Source: Blastomussa wellsi | Lineage: Eukaryota > Cnidaria > Anthozoa > Scleractinia > Plerogyridae | Assembly (NCBI GenBank): GCA_947652115.1 | Contig: OX393564.1 | Span: 20,700,990-20,764,989, forward strand | DNA: 64,000 nucleotides | Direction of reading: 5' to 3' | Part shown: positions 23,665-38,600 of the stretch, one piece after another | Position numbering within the stretch: the stretch's first letter is position 1 | Layout of the letters: every line of letters starts with the position of its first letter | The notes under the pieces: generated by a model | The model's input: the letters and a program-made list of their open reading frames with translations, nothing else | Database searches by the model: none | What the model was told of the DNA's origin: nothing | Translations under genes and position numbers: made by a program

Positions 23665-26600
23665 CTAAGACAGAACAACGCAAAGTGTTACAAACTATGA
23701 GCAGCTTTCTAATGAAACGACAGAACAACTGACGTGATAACAGAACTCATGTGGCAACAAAATAACTGACGAGACAACAAAAGAACTATGTAAGGCCCCG
23801 TCCACACGTATCCGTTTTCATTTGAACACGCAACATTTTTGAAAACGCTCTCCAGAGTGGAATTTTTTGAAAACGCCATTTTCGTTTTTATGTGTGGACG
23901 GGGGAAAACGGAACTTTTCGAAAACGATGACGTATAAGTATTGGACCCAGCCCACCCGCCCGAAAGAAAATGGCACCACGTGGCTTCTCTTCTTATTTTG
24001 CGGGCTCATTTTACCAGTAAATGCTCATGCACCGTCAGCGGTATCTGCGTTTTCGAATCGTTTCAGCGGTTTCGTGTGGACAGGTGAAAACGATATGAGA
24101 ACGCTACGTGTGGACGCGAATTTTTTTTGAAAATGGAGAAAAAAGTTGCGTTTTCAAACGAAAACGGATACGTGTGGACGGGGCCTAAATCGCTTATTTG
24201 GTTTGTCACAAAATACTCGCTATGTGGAAGGTCACGCAGTCTTGCGTGACTGTCAACAAAATGGTTGGAACAGCACAAGCACGAGCAAGACTGGCTGAGG
24301 CAACGTTTTTAGAGCCTCGCATAGCACGCATCTCACCTTGATGTCATTTCTTTTGATGACCGAAGTAGGATCCAAGTTATGACGCACTAGCCCGTCAGAA
24401 TCCTTCCTCAGTTTTTCTGCCCACTCCTTGTTGGACGGTGCTAACTTCGCCGCATTTCTGTTGATACCGTACATTTGGTTTGAGAAATCGATTTCTTCCC
24501 CGCCGGACTGGTAACTAACTCTTCCTTGATCCTGCTGAAAAATAAATAATCCAGTGTTAGGTCCGTCGGTCCTGTCACACTTTACTATTTACACTACAGG
24601 TTGGACGTAACCACTGGTCGTTCCAGCCAAAATTGTAGCAAAACATTCCGTTAACATTACAGGTTTCATGTGCTTCGGAAACAATGTGGGTCTAACATAA
24701 AACGTCCGTAAAAATGCAACCAATGAAGATCTATTCTTTGTTTTCACGTGACGTCAGCAAAAACTAAAATTAAAAATTTTGAGTTTTCAACTTTATCAGG
24801 TAAAAGTCATTCTTAAACATATATCTGCTGGCCTGTTTTCAGTTCGGTAGACGGCTTTGTTTTGAAAATAGAACAGTTTGAATTTCAGATTTTTCACAAT
24901 GCGTGACATCGGCATTGTTTCTGTGTTAACATGTTACAATCCACCTACCTTTGCTGCTTTGTATTTCCTCCTGTAGTACAATACACCGCCAACAAGAGCC
25001 GCAATAAGAAGAACAATGACCACCACAGCAATCCCTGCCTTTCCGCCAGTCGCCAGGCCCTTGGACACTTCTTCAGTTGGAGCGCCGAGGTTTTTGTTTG
25101 GTCCCCCTTGGTCACAGGGCAAGCTCACCAGTCTTAGTATGTCACAGCTTTCCACGCACGCCCGTTCGGTGTTGGCGAGCATTGCACATGCTTCTGAAGC
25201 GAGAAGAGGGAAGTATTTGTTGGTAGCATCTAAGGCTGTGAGGATGAGCAAGGTTTGTTTCTGTGTGCTCAGTTGATTGATTTGAAGAATTTCTACATAG
25301 AAGAAATTCACATGTGCTCTTCGTTTTCTGGCGGTGGCTGCAAATTGAAACAATTAAGGTTACTTTTAATTTCACTACCAATAAATCGGTTTAGTTCGGT
25401 TTTATAAGGATGTGTGCAAAAAGGACATGAAATTCACCGGCTTGAACGTGGAGATGTGGGAGGCACAGGCATGTCTGAAAACCAGCTTGCTGAGTCATTT
25501 ACCGAGTTTTAAATAAAGTTGATTGATTGATTGATGCGCAAAGCACTCCTAGCTGGAGAACAGCACATCACTCTAGCCGCACAGGAGAAAAGAGCGAAGA
25601 GGAAGGCCAGTAGTGAACCTTCAAAAACACTGCACGCGGCACAGTTCGTCTGGCAGGACTGTAGTCGTATGTGTAAATCACGCATTGGACTGTTTAGCCA
25701 CAGCAAACACTGCACCCAACCAACAGTGCGCTTATCCATGGACCTTAGTCCGCCGGCTACTGCTACTGCTACTACTGCTACTACTACATGTATGAAAAAA
25801 AAACTTACTTTTCCCTGACTAGAAAACAATTTTAACTTCAATAACACTGACCAAAACAGAACTTGGGCACGTTTCATCGTTGGACAATAATAAGACGATC
25901 ATGATCAACAAAATGTACATAACTCGCCTAAAAATAGTTTAAAACTGAATTCCTCTGGCCATGCAGTTACTACATTCCCCTGACGGTGAAAAACATTTTA
26001 GAGAATTTTCCCTGATCTGTGCCTGCGAGAGCGGAGGGAGAGAGGGTACCCTTCAGTCAGACTAAACTCAATATTCAGGATTCCGTTGGATTCCTTTATG
26101 ATTAGTTTGGCAAACAGTGGGATAAAATCAATAAAGGGCAAAAACGTCATGGGTTAGACACCTGAAGCTAGAACGCATCCAGTCTTTTCTCCACCAAAAA
26201 AGAATGCGTCATTGCTTGATTGGTATCTTTCTCAACATTGAGTTTTGCTTACGTTTGTTGCCTTCACTTCTTTTTGCATCGAAAATGGCTCCTATCTCTT
26301 CCTCTAGCTCAATGGTTCTCTTTGAAGAGATTCCTGTCTCACTTATAACAACTGGAATGTGGTATTGCTCGTCTAAACACCTGCCAGACAGAAAAGAGAA
26401 ACAGATGATAACCCACAACGCAACTAAGTAATGTTTCGTAGGGGCTTATTCAAGAGGCATTTTTTAAATGAGAGATAGGACGCTAAGACAATCGAATGTC
26501 TTTTCACTCAACGCCATGTTAATCATGTCAATAATTATAACTTAAGGAATCTTGAAGGTAAACTTTCGCTGCCCAAGCCAAATACTAATTACTTGAAGCG

Positions 26601-29600
26601 AAGCTTTTGTTATAGTGGGCCTTGTTTGTGGAATAACTTGCCCCAAGCGGTGATTTCAAAAGCGTTGGTTCTATTGGACAGTTTAAAAGGGGTATTAAGA
26701 AGGTATCTGAGGTATCGGATTCCCACACGGCAATCATGTAAAACAGTTGTAATGAGTTTTAGTTTTTAACTTTTAGCTTAACTGATTATTTTCCGTGTTT
26801 AAATAAAGTTTTACATTACATTATATAAGCAATGGAAGAGAAACCAAAACTAGGCATGACTTGTGTTCTTGAGTCAAGGACGTCATAGTGACATGTAATA
26901 TGATAATTCTATGTGATCAAACCTCTCCAACCTTGAAGTTCCGACTTTGAAAAATCACTAGAGATTGCTAAAAATGTTCTAGACTTTCCAGTTGCATGAC
27001 GATTTCCGTTATTAAGTACAACAAAGAAATTTGTAAGTTTAAAGTCCTTCTAATCAGTTTACGTATGAGTGAATGTGCGATACAGTAAATTTAAGTTGCG
27101 TGAAAGAACCTCATGTCCCGGGGGGGAGTAGGGGGTACTACCATATATGAGGTATAAAATTATAGGTATGTGCCGCGGGATAGGGTATGGTTTTTGAGGT
27201 CCTCGTTCCTTAAATAGGGTATCATTTTTGCTTCTTTTGGCATCGTTCCTGGTGTGATCCTTAGATAGGGTATCAAAATTGTATCATCTAAAATTGCGAT
27301 AAGTAAAGGGCACGTGAAACGAAAACGAAACGGTTGATTTAAACTGAACAATCCGTTAAGAGTATTTACGTCACAGGAACAAACTAAGGTTGACCAAGTA
27401 ATACCTTTCTTAGTTTTCGTCTTTTCCTTGAATAGGGTGTCATTTTTCGAGTTTGGGCCTTAGGCTAGACTTGCCACAAGTCGACCTCATGAATTTCAGG
27501 GCAGAAGTCGCGAGACGGCGGGTACTGATAAACAAGACGAAGGACTTTTCAGAAAATCTAGCCTAAGGCACACACCTATCTGAAATTTAATTTAGTGCCC
27601 CCGTCCCCCTCCGGGCCCCATGTAATGCGATTTACCTGATGGGTGCTTGGATAAAAGTCACACACAATGTTTCTGCTACACAGTCGCAAAGTGATGGCTG
27701 CCGTTCACATAATTCTCCTATAAATCCGTCAGTACAATTGCAAGTGAAGGATGCAATTCCGTCTTCACAGACACCTCCGTTCTAATTGGTTGAGATCAAA
27801 GACATCAAGTTTTAAATTCCATTACCATCTAAACTGTATACCAAAATTTTTCAAGTAAAAGTAATACAAAATAACAGAAATGATATTTCATTCCAATAGT
27901 ATAGAGAAGGTAAAAGGTCAAGTTTGCAGACGAGGTTAGTGGCCAAACAGTCCAGAGTTTATCCCAGTTGCCTTAGCATGAAGCGACTAGGAGTATTTCT
28001 ACTCTCCCCTGGATGGGAGGCTAGTCCATCGCAGGGTTACCCCCAGCAACCTGGAGAACAATTTGTCCCAGGTGCAACATCGCGAGGACTCTCCTGTGTC
28101 TGCCATTGTGCTGCTTCTTGGACATCAGCATTTTAATCTTCTGTTTTGTTTGTTTTACTCAGTTTTCTTTACACACAAGTAGTTTCAATTATTTTTGCTT
28201 ATTAACATTGGGATCCACTGTTATTGGCTAGGCTGTAGCTTATAGGTCTCCCCGCCTAATATAAGTATTGTATTTTGTATTTTAGTTAGGCGGAAATAAA
28301 TGTCACAACCTGCTGAATTCTCAGCACTGTGAGAACTGACTGTGGAACACATGTAAAGTGACCACTGCCAGAGCTAGAATCTTCATACCACAACAGCGTA
28401 ATCACAAGAATACGATAATGAAAACAGGTCACGTGCCTTACCTTACAATCAACACCTTGACATTCATCAATGTTTGTCTCGCAGTGGACACCATTGTATC
28501 CTGGCATGCACTGACAGCTGTAACCGTCAATCACATCTTGACAGCTGCCACTATTCTGACATACTGGACAATTGTTAATGTCTGGACACACACCATTATT
28601 GTCGCAATCTGAATATTGAAGAAGGGCGAAAATATACATAACATTAACCAGGACTTTAACAGTGTATTGTTTGAAATAATGCCTAAACTCCAAATTAAAG
28701 CCAGATTTTCAGTGGAAAAGATTATCACTTTCCCAAACACCGTCATTTTGGATTTGATGACGTGTAAGGGTTGCCCAAATTTTGCACACCGAAGATCCTC
28801 TGCTTCCTAACAATAATGGCAACCATTACAGGTCATAAATTCCACAGTGGCGGCATGCGGGAAATTGAAATGAATAATACTTTCCAATTTTTGCTGCTAT
28901 TAAATGTTACTTCCCCTTAGTCAGGTCAGAGTTAATGATGGATAAAGTTGGGAATGTAGACAAAATATATTAAAAACAATTCAACACCAATTTTTCATAA
29001 GAGGCGATGTTTAAAGTAGGGAAGCTTGAGATGCATAGTAGAGAGTGAGGATTATTAGAGACAACCAGAGGGCTTATTTCAAATCTTTTATCAGTTAGGG
29101 TACATATAAAGTTGAATTTTTGATGTCTTTAAGTGCGCCTAACCCCAAAATATTTTTTTCGCTAAAATACACCTTTGCACCGGTTCAAAACGCATTTCAC
29201 CTTTCGTTTCTCCTTTTCATCCCCATTCTGGCTATTTATAGCATGTAAAAGTTACGAAAACTGTGCATCATTTGTTAGACGACCAAGTCAGAAGGGGCGT
29301 GGGTCTATTCTTGATTTGACGTCACAAACTGATTTATTGCATGCATGTTTACAAAGACTTGATGCAATGCAAATCAATTTGTGATGTCAAATCAGAACAG
29401 ACCCATGCCCCTTCTGACTTGGTCGTGGAACAAACGATGCACAGTTTTTCCTAACCATTAATGCTATAAATAGCCAGAATTTGGTGAAAAGGAGAAATGA
29501 AGGTGCAATGCATTTTGAACTGGTACAAAAGTGTATTTTAGCAAAAAAATATTTTGGGGTTAGGAGCACTTTAAAACTGCTTGTAAACATTTTTGCAAAA

Positions 29601-32600
29601 TAGCAACAACGATCAAATATATATGTGTTGGATACAATTTAAAGCGTGAAGTTGCCTTATTTCAACATGAAAGATCTCTATCATAATTTCAAACCATGGC
29701 CATGCCATTCAAAAGTAACATCATTAATATTCTTGTTCTTTGATGTTACTTTTGAGCGGTTTGGCCAGAAGACGCTTAAACTGGTTAGAGATTACGAAAG
29801 AGATCTTTCACGTTTCAACAAAGCTACATTGGATATTGCCTTCAAGTTGTTTCCTTGTTCAAAAGTAGTTGTGCTTTAATTACCTAGGGAAACAGGGGCT
29901 TAAAAGTGAGGGGGCAGGGTTGCCCTTGTGCATCGTCAAAGAGCAATGTAAAAGCTGAAAATACCTCCCTTTTAATTCATAAGGAACTGCATGAATGATC
30001 TGGTGATTCATCACAGAATATTTGCTGAAGCCCACTTTTTTTTTTTTGGGGGGGGGGGGGGGGGACTGATCTAAAAATGAACTTCCAGGTAGGGAGCTTA
30101 TTAGAGAGGGGGCGTAATTTAATAGAGCTTTTACAGAACAGTTAGTCACATTAATGGGGTGACTGTATGAAAGAGGTTCTTTAGAAGCAAAAATGACTGA
30201 ATGAGTTTATGTTTGGGCCAAGATAAAGTAGCAGTAATAACAAGGTGACAGTATTAACAAGATGGCTGTAAGGCGTGGTTCTGCTGTAGTAAAACAAGCA
30301 CACACACACAGTACCTGCAACAAGAACTTGAAGAGATTGTCCAATGAAGTTCAGTGGATATCTGGTATGGTAACAGCTGAAGTGAATTTCCACACTTTCG
30401 TTAGAGTCCTTGAAGTCACTGTAGAGTAGTGGGACCCTGGTACGAAGGAGAAGACCATCATCGAGTCGAAACAATGTACTGACATTCTTTTGGAGCTGAG
30501 GAATGGCTTCATTGTTCTCAGGATTGTCCAAATGGCACTGATAATCAAAATTCTTGCCAGCACTTTGAGGGCTAGGGCAGCAATGTTGTTTAGCACAAGA
30601 TAATAATGGTGACGATGAGTCGTCAATAAGCAGCTGACCCACAAGGGTGCCAGATGGTTGATTTTCATTGACAGAGTGGGGAATCAAACACATGTTTACT
30701 GGATGAGGCCTATCATCTAAACAAACACAAGAGATAATAATACCATTATGCCCTTGCACTACTGGCATGCAATGCGTGCAAAGGGTTATGCATGCACGGC
30801 TGTACGTCTACTGCAGACTCACATTAGAGTGTTTTGACTCACATGACCAAACCAAATAAATCGAAAACCATTCAGTGGACAGAGTCAAGAAACTACTATG
30901 TTATAGAGGAAAAATAAAGAAAACACAGTTTCTCCAAGTTTCAGGTGTGTACGTTATTCCAAACTTCAGATATTCGTCGAAATGTCTCGCACACATTTAT
31001 TGAGCCCAGTATGGAGCCGCCATATTGGTGTACCTCAGTGGAACACCAACATGGCGGCTGGAAATAGTGTAAACATCTGGAGTTTACTTTGGTTATCTAG
31101 GCGACTGGCTACCTGTTTTCAACAAACAAATGTTCATATAAACACTTTTCCTAATATTTAAACTTCTCAAATGGCTAAATCTTACGAGATAAGTATGTGT
31201 TTTTCGACATACATGATCGTAACAGTATGTCACGCACCGCCATAACTCTGAAATTCAAATTGCGCTAGTTTCCAAACAAAGGATGCTGTTAAGCTGAAAA
31301 GTTGTACACAGATAAAAATTTAGCACCTTTTATGCCTGGTGAGAATAAAAAGTTCCGTGGCTCTTTTGTTTTGGATTTTAGAATTTGATGACGTCACGTG
31401 AAAACGCTCTATAGTTAATGCAATGCATGCAAAGGGTTATGCATGCACGGCTGTACGTCCACCTCAGACTCACCATAGTTAATGGAGAAAATCGTATATG
31501 TAGCTGTATGGATACCCAGGCTTAATTAACATAGATTTTTTTTTTCCTGTTTACTCCTTGGTTTTTGATTTGATTGTGAAACTATAACAAAACAAAAGAC
31601 TATAACATAGGCTATCAAAAACGTCATTAACTTTGTCAACAATCTTCCGCTGCCAGTCGTATTTTTAAATCTCTTCAATTCTCGGTGTTAGGATGAGCTT
31701 CAGTTTGCATAAAAATTTGAAAAGATCACAAAATTTGGGACCTCACGCTTCTCAAGAAATAGGGACCTTCAGATAAGAGTACGAGTGCAAGATCGAGTAC
31801 GAGTACGACTTTCAAATTTCAATCCAGTTACAGTCCCAGAAGCCTTACTCCCCCCAGTTGCTAACCTGTTGAAAAGGAGACTGTCAGTGCAAGACTGCTG
31901 TAAAATTTGAAAACAAAGGCATGAGAACTTAGTTTGAAAAGTCATACTTGTACTCCGATCTGAAGGTCCCCCATAACAATGATACGACTAGAGTACACAA
32001 ACGACCTGAGTACACAAACCATACCAAGCTATTTCAGACCAAAACAGCTAAAAACCAGAACGATCAACCCTTCCCTGGCACAAATCCAAGAAGTCTTTTT
32101 AATAAGTGAATGAATTGAACCTATGAGACATGTGTGTTTTAAATTAATGGTGCACTTACCTACAACTCTGACAAAGAAGGACTCTCTGATTACTCCAGAC
32201 ACACTTCCTTTACTTATGATGGATATCGGAATCAAAGTTTCTTCAGAACTTGACACTTCAAAATCCAACCCATCCTTCTTAGTAACAACAAGTTTGTTTC
32301 CAATTATAGTAAAAGGCAGCTGTGCCTGATCAGCAAGCTCATACAAAAACGTTTCACCAGGATTTTGGGTAACTGTGGTGAGGACCCCGATCACTGCTCC
32401 ATTATTAGCAGAAACAGACACTTGACTGGGTTCAACAAGAATTGCAGTTGTCTCGTAGTGTTCTGTGACAAGAGAATGATTATGATAAGTCAAAAGCCAG
32501 ATTTAGTATAGCCTCCCACACAGATGTCCTTTGGGCTTCGTCACGCGTTCCTTCACCTGATGAATCCCAAAGGACATGTGCGTGGAAGGTTAGATTTTAT

Positions 32601-35600
32601 AGATTTTATACGCCACGAGTAAAAACAACAAAACACGCACGATCGATAAACTGAAGCAATTTCTACTTTCCTCTGAAACTTAGAAGATATTTTAGTTTTT
32701 AATTTCCCACTGGGTTAATCTTTTTGATTTATGCTGGATATAATGCACGACAGGGAAATTTGCTTCATACCTGAAACAATAACAGTGCAGTTAAATACTA
32801 CTGACAAGGGCTTGCTCTTGACATACTGGTATCCCTTGGAGGAGAAGCTTGACACAATGAGGCCGTCATCCTTGACTTTCACACCTATTGTGAAGTTTTG
32901 GGGACTGGATATCACCTGAAAAATTATACGCCTGTCATCAGTGTGGAAAGATGCACCGACAGCACACATCTTGCACAAGATTACAACATAACAATAACAA
33001 CATTTCTTTGTTATCCAGATTCAGACAGGGCATTACTCTATTTGTGTTTCAGCTGTAGCTCTTATTTATCGGGGTGGTGCTTATTTAAGGTGATTCCTCA
33101 GTATTGCATTGTGCATCCTTACTGCGCAGAATTTTCCACGTGATTATCGCACGCACATGAACAATATGGCAGCTTTTTCTATATGGATTTACTCATGAGA
33201 GAGATAAATCATTGTTATTCTCGTAAACAAGCATGGTGACCTATATTTTTTATTGCAAAATTTTGGAGTACAAATGATCAACTTTACGTTAAAAAGAGAT
33301 ATTTTTGGGTAGAAAAAAAGATATAGTTAAAACCTCTCGGAAAACCGTTACTCGAGGATGACAATTATAGCCCTGGGAACAACGACTCGAGCGATATTTT
33401 GAGTTGGTATCGTTTAAATGTCTAATTTTTCCATAAATTGTGTGTTACATTGTTCCATGTAATCAAGATTTGCCTGCTATCAAGATAAAAATAGCGCCCG
33501 TGATTAGCATAAATATCTCTTTTGCGAGCATGGTGACCTGCTTTTTTTATTGTATTTTCCGAAACAGTGCTTGGAAGGGAATAATCAGGGAAAGTTTCAA
33601 AAAAATTGTTGAACAACTTTTTTTTCTGAGGAGTCACCTTAAGGGCTGCACTCGTTAAAAAATGACAACATTTGTAAATGATACAAAGAGATTGAGAGAG
33701 AGCGTCTGCAAAAATTTCCTCATTCTCTGTAACCTGCTTAACGCAGTCTGGTCAAAGGCCCCTGCAAAGTGTAAGTTGTAAATTGCACTGAGCATATGGA
33801 AATGCGCTGTCATATGATTAACAATTAGACTATGAGCCCGAGTTTTCTATGAGTGAATGAAGGGCAGCTCAGTTGGCTATCGTTCATAGAAAACAAAGGC
33901 GAGTAGTCTCACTGTTTGAGTAGAAACTATAAGGATTTGTGTTCCAAAAGCTACCATTATATATACTTTAAAGCCAAAAAAAATATTTTGCCTTCAAAGA
34001 GCAACACACGCATGATAGTTTTCTATCAGTGAAGAGATTCAAAACAGTGGAAGAACCAATCAGACTCACAGATTTTCAATAGAATCAGCTGAGGTTCTAC
34101 AAAATACCATTATAAATGGCAAGCAATGAAAGTTAGCCCCTTTGAACTGAAATGGACTAGCATCCCATCCAGGGGGTAGTAGCAATACTCCTAGCCACTT
34201 CATACAATAGAAACCGGGGTTAAGCACAGGCACCGATGAGCCAATTAGGCTTAATGGCAAGGCTGTGCTCTAAGAAAAATTACAAGGAGCCCAAAGGTTC
34301 CAAACCCTGAGATCCAGGGCACCCAACACTAAACCTTATAGGAAAAAAGTAAGTTTATCTGGTCGCCCAAAGGCAAAAGTTAGTCACCTGAGGTGCCCAC
34401 ATGGGCGCCCTTAGAGCACAGCCCTGTAATGGCTTTATACTGCTTACTTTACTTTGAACTGAAAATCATTGTGATCCAAGGGGAATATGTATCTTTTACT
34501 CCGGCTGCCCAGCCCCCCCCCCCCCCCCATCCCTTTGCTTTATATCTATTGCAAAATATTATCAATGCAATGTTTCCCCCTGTTCCTGACAGTTTGTGAG
34601 TCTGCTTCTGGCCTTCTATTTCCCCCCTCCCATACCCCCGATGCCCCCTATCTCCTGGGTTCCCACCCTCTGTCCCCCTCCACTTCACACTGAAGTTCCC
34701 ATATGCAAAAAGTGGCATGTATACCTTATTAGGTAGTTCTGTAAGTACATTGATAAAAAAGAAGTCAGTTTCATATCGCTGACAAACTTTGCCCTTACTC
34801 AAAAAATTACTGTCATGCCCTCATAACAATCCCACGGAAGGAAGTTATTTTGGCAACACTGATGATGCACCAACATACACTATACCATCACTAACGAAAT
34901 TTCCTCTCCACACTCATTAATGTGCCTATCAAATGAAAAAAATATTGAAACTAAGCTTATTTAATTTGAAAGGCCTTGAAAAGTGAAGAAAAATGGCGTT
35001 TTCCTTTTTGTGATATCTCCTCTTGATCCACAGATATTCAAGATTTTTGTATTATGCAAATTAGGTACTGATGACATCATAAGGTGTGATAGTATGGGTG
35101 CAAAAACACAAAATATGGCATATCTCTGCAAGTAATGTTGCAATGCAATTGGAACTTTGCAAGCACACTGCACCCTAAGAAATACACCTCTTGATACATA
35201 TTTTGATGTTGCCATGGCAACAATCTTGGTTCCAGTCTCTTTCCTCTTTAAATCAAATATTACTCGTTTGTGACTGTATAGGGCAAATGACTGATCTCAT
35301 TTAAAGCGTGCACAATGCCTATATTGCACTAGCTCTCCTAATTAACCTTTAGGAAGTGGACGATGTTTTCTCAAGATCAAATACAGGAACCATTCCTGTA
35401 TATTAGAGATCTCGGACTGGATGTGTTGCCATGGCAACACCAACATATACACCATCTGTTGTATTTCTTAGTCTATAAGATTTCAGTTTCATTACATCAT
35501 TACGTGCAGAGATATGCTATATTTTGTGTTTTTACACCCACGTGATCACACCTTATGGTGTCATCAGTACCTAATTTGCATAATCCGAAAATCTTGAATA

Positions 35601-38600
35601 TCTCTGGAATGAGAAGAGATATCACAAAAAGGAAAACGCCATTCTTCTTCATTTTTAAAGGCCCTTCAAATAAGCTTATTTTTCAATAGCTCATTGTTTC
35701 ATTTTATAGGCACTTTAACAAAACCTAATCATAGCAGTGTAAAGGATGTTTGATGTGTAAAGGATGGTAGTGTTTAAATATAATTCATTCATTCATATGG
35801 CCACCTCGTCAAAAGCCAAGTCAGTCATTTTCCTATTTAAAGAACCTCTTTAATCCAGCTATCTCATTAATATGGTCAGATTGTCATGGCCTGTTGGTGA
35901 CAGGATTAAAGGGGTTTCACTATGCTTACAGTAATCTTAAACATTTTAATCTGCTAAGGAGTATAAATAAGTAATTGTCTTGAATAGATATATTATCTGT
36001 AAGCAACACTCACCCCACTTTTAAAAAGACTGCCAGAGTTAATTCCAAAAGGCCAGGAGTTTCTCTCTGGACTCAGAGAATATGTCAGCTGTTGTTTATT
36101 CTTGAAAACCACAGAGTGGTTTGAATGATTAATATTGTCAATTGCATTTTCATTGTCCGGATCGTCACCATGTAAGACTGCAATTACTGTGCCAATAGAA
36201 GTCCGCAGACCTACCACGATAGGCTTACTACACACACTTGATGGAATCTCATTAACATCTAATAACAGACAGTAAAGAAATATAAATTCAACTCACAATA
36301 TTGTGCATGTGAGTCAACAGAAGCCTGAATAGTCATTAAATACCATAAAATTCTCAGCAGACAATGCCCCCCGGGCTTACATTTTGTTGAAAAGGCTTTC
36401 GCGGTTGGTTTATTCGCGGGGCAGGGCCAGCTTATGACCATGGGCTTGTCATTGAAAGAAATCTGGTGTTTCAAATAATTATATTTTGGTTTTATATCTG
36501 GAATGAAAATTATATCTGGAAAAATTAGGTGCATAATACAGTGGCTGAACTTCATCTTTGGTTTAATTTGTTTTCAAACCAGCTTGATTTTGAATGTTCT
36601 CTGTATCTCATGCATAATCATAATCTAAAAGAAAAAGGTCAACTGATTTTAAAAATCTTAAACCAAAGATAATTTAATTAACTAAAGCCTTACTACTAGG
36701 TTTCCTTGCCATTTTTCAATCTTTTCTTTATTAATTGTGGTAAATATTTATAAAAAATAAGTTTAAATCACAACCACACACAGGTTTAGTGCAGGTGCAT
36801 GAGACTCAAATGAAATGAAGATTGCTGCAACTCTCTAATAACAACTAGATATAGAAAGGGGTTATATATGTTGTGGTTTAAATTTATCCCTGGTTTAAAA
36901 TTTCTTAAAGCAGTTTGATTTTTATTTCCCTTTGTCGCATGTTGATTAGCATAGTCAGAAACAAAGGGAAATCAATATCAAACTGGTTTAAAAAATTTTA
37001 AACCAGTGATAAATTTAAACCACAACATATATATATATTTTTGGTTATATATATCTATCTTATGTATATATCTTTTTCAATTCGTGTACATGAGTAAATC
37101 CCTGGACTTAGACTGAAAATTTGCCACAGGGGAGAGGGATAGGTATTATCACAAAAAATGGCTGTTATTGCAGTTTTCTGCGGTTTGACATAAAAACAAG
37201 GGTAATGGGTCATTGTGCATTGTCTTGTCTTATGTGTTGGCCCTTTCGCCTGGTTCACATGCTGTCTTTACAAAAGAATACATTATCGCAGGCTCAACTG
37301 CGCACAACAACAGCAATTTTGTTCAAGATTTGAAAGGATAAATTTTGGGTGGTGTTATTTTTTGGATGGTGGGGTGGACTGAAGGAGTTAAAGGGACACT
37401 GTCAAGTCTGATGTATAATATTAGCTTTTTAGTTATTCTGAGTAAATGTTACCTTTTTTGTACCAATATATCAGGGGCTTCAAAATGTTTTGAAGTAGGC
37501 GTCCTCGACTACAAGAGTAGGCGGCTGTTATAAGTGAGCTTTTTGGTCACAAGCTGATTGCTATGACCAGAGTAGCCGGCGGTATAACAGTCAAGTAGCC
37601 GGTGGAACTCTGGCAGTCGCCGCCTTATTTTGAAACCCCTGATATCTTATGTTGTGAATTAAGTCTAACTTTTTTAATTTGGTAATGAAGCTTGTTATTG
37701 TTGTTGTTTTAAGTTTTCTTTCTGTCTTGCAATACAAGAAGAAAAAATTGCTAAAAGTGGTGAAAGCAAAGAAATATCAACTAAGAAGAAAAAATGACTA
37801 TTGAAAGATTCAAAATTTCACAAGAATTTCAGCTTTAATTTCTGGACAGAAATCAATTTTGATGAATTGCAATCCACTTCCATTTTTGCAATCCGTACTA
37901 CGTCCCAAAACACCTGTTCTATCTTGTTCTGTGGAATCTTTTTGTCAAATTTATTTGTGTATTTGGCACAATAATTTGGAAATTAGAACACAAAAATTTC
38001 TATAGTCAGGCATGACAGTGTCCCTTTAACAGATTTTACATTGTTAGTAGCTTAATTGTTAATACCTTTTACCACAATAGTAAACAATTGCGTCTTGAAT
38101 AAACTGTCTGCCACAACAACATCACTGCAGTTGATCACAATATCCAAGCTGTGTTGAGCTTCAAAATTCAACCCATGCAATGTCCTGAGGTTGAGTGAAT
38201 CATCCACAGTAAAGAACTGGCTTGGTGTCCCTGTGCTGGACTGTACATTCCTAGTATGATCATGTACAGTACATCGATGCTGCTGCCCATTATCTGGGTC
38301 AGAAACTGATACTTGGCCAACTACTGCATTGGGTTTGTTTTCATGTGCAGAAGAAGCACTCAGTTTGATTTCTGATGGTGCCTCGTTGGCATCTAGAACC
38401 ATAAAATCAATACTTTCTAGGACATTTGCTACCTGCATTTACTCACAACACATACAAGAGTTGTTGCATCATGGCATCATGGTTCTTGCATTTTGAAAAA
38501 CCTACCAGAAGCTTAATTCTTCATTATCATGCCTGATTTGTCCCAATCTTCTCCACCTTACATGTAAGTTCCACATCCTAATTATTCCTTTCTGGTTAAG

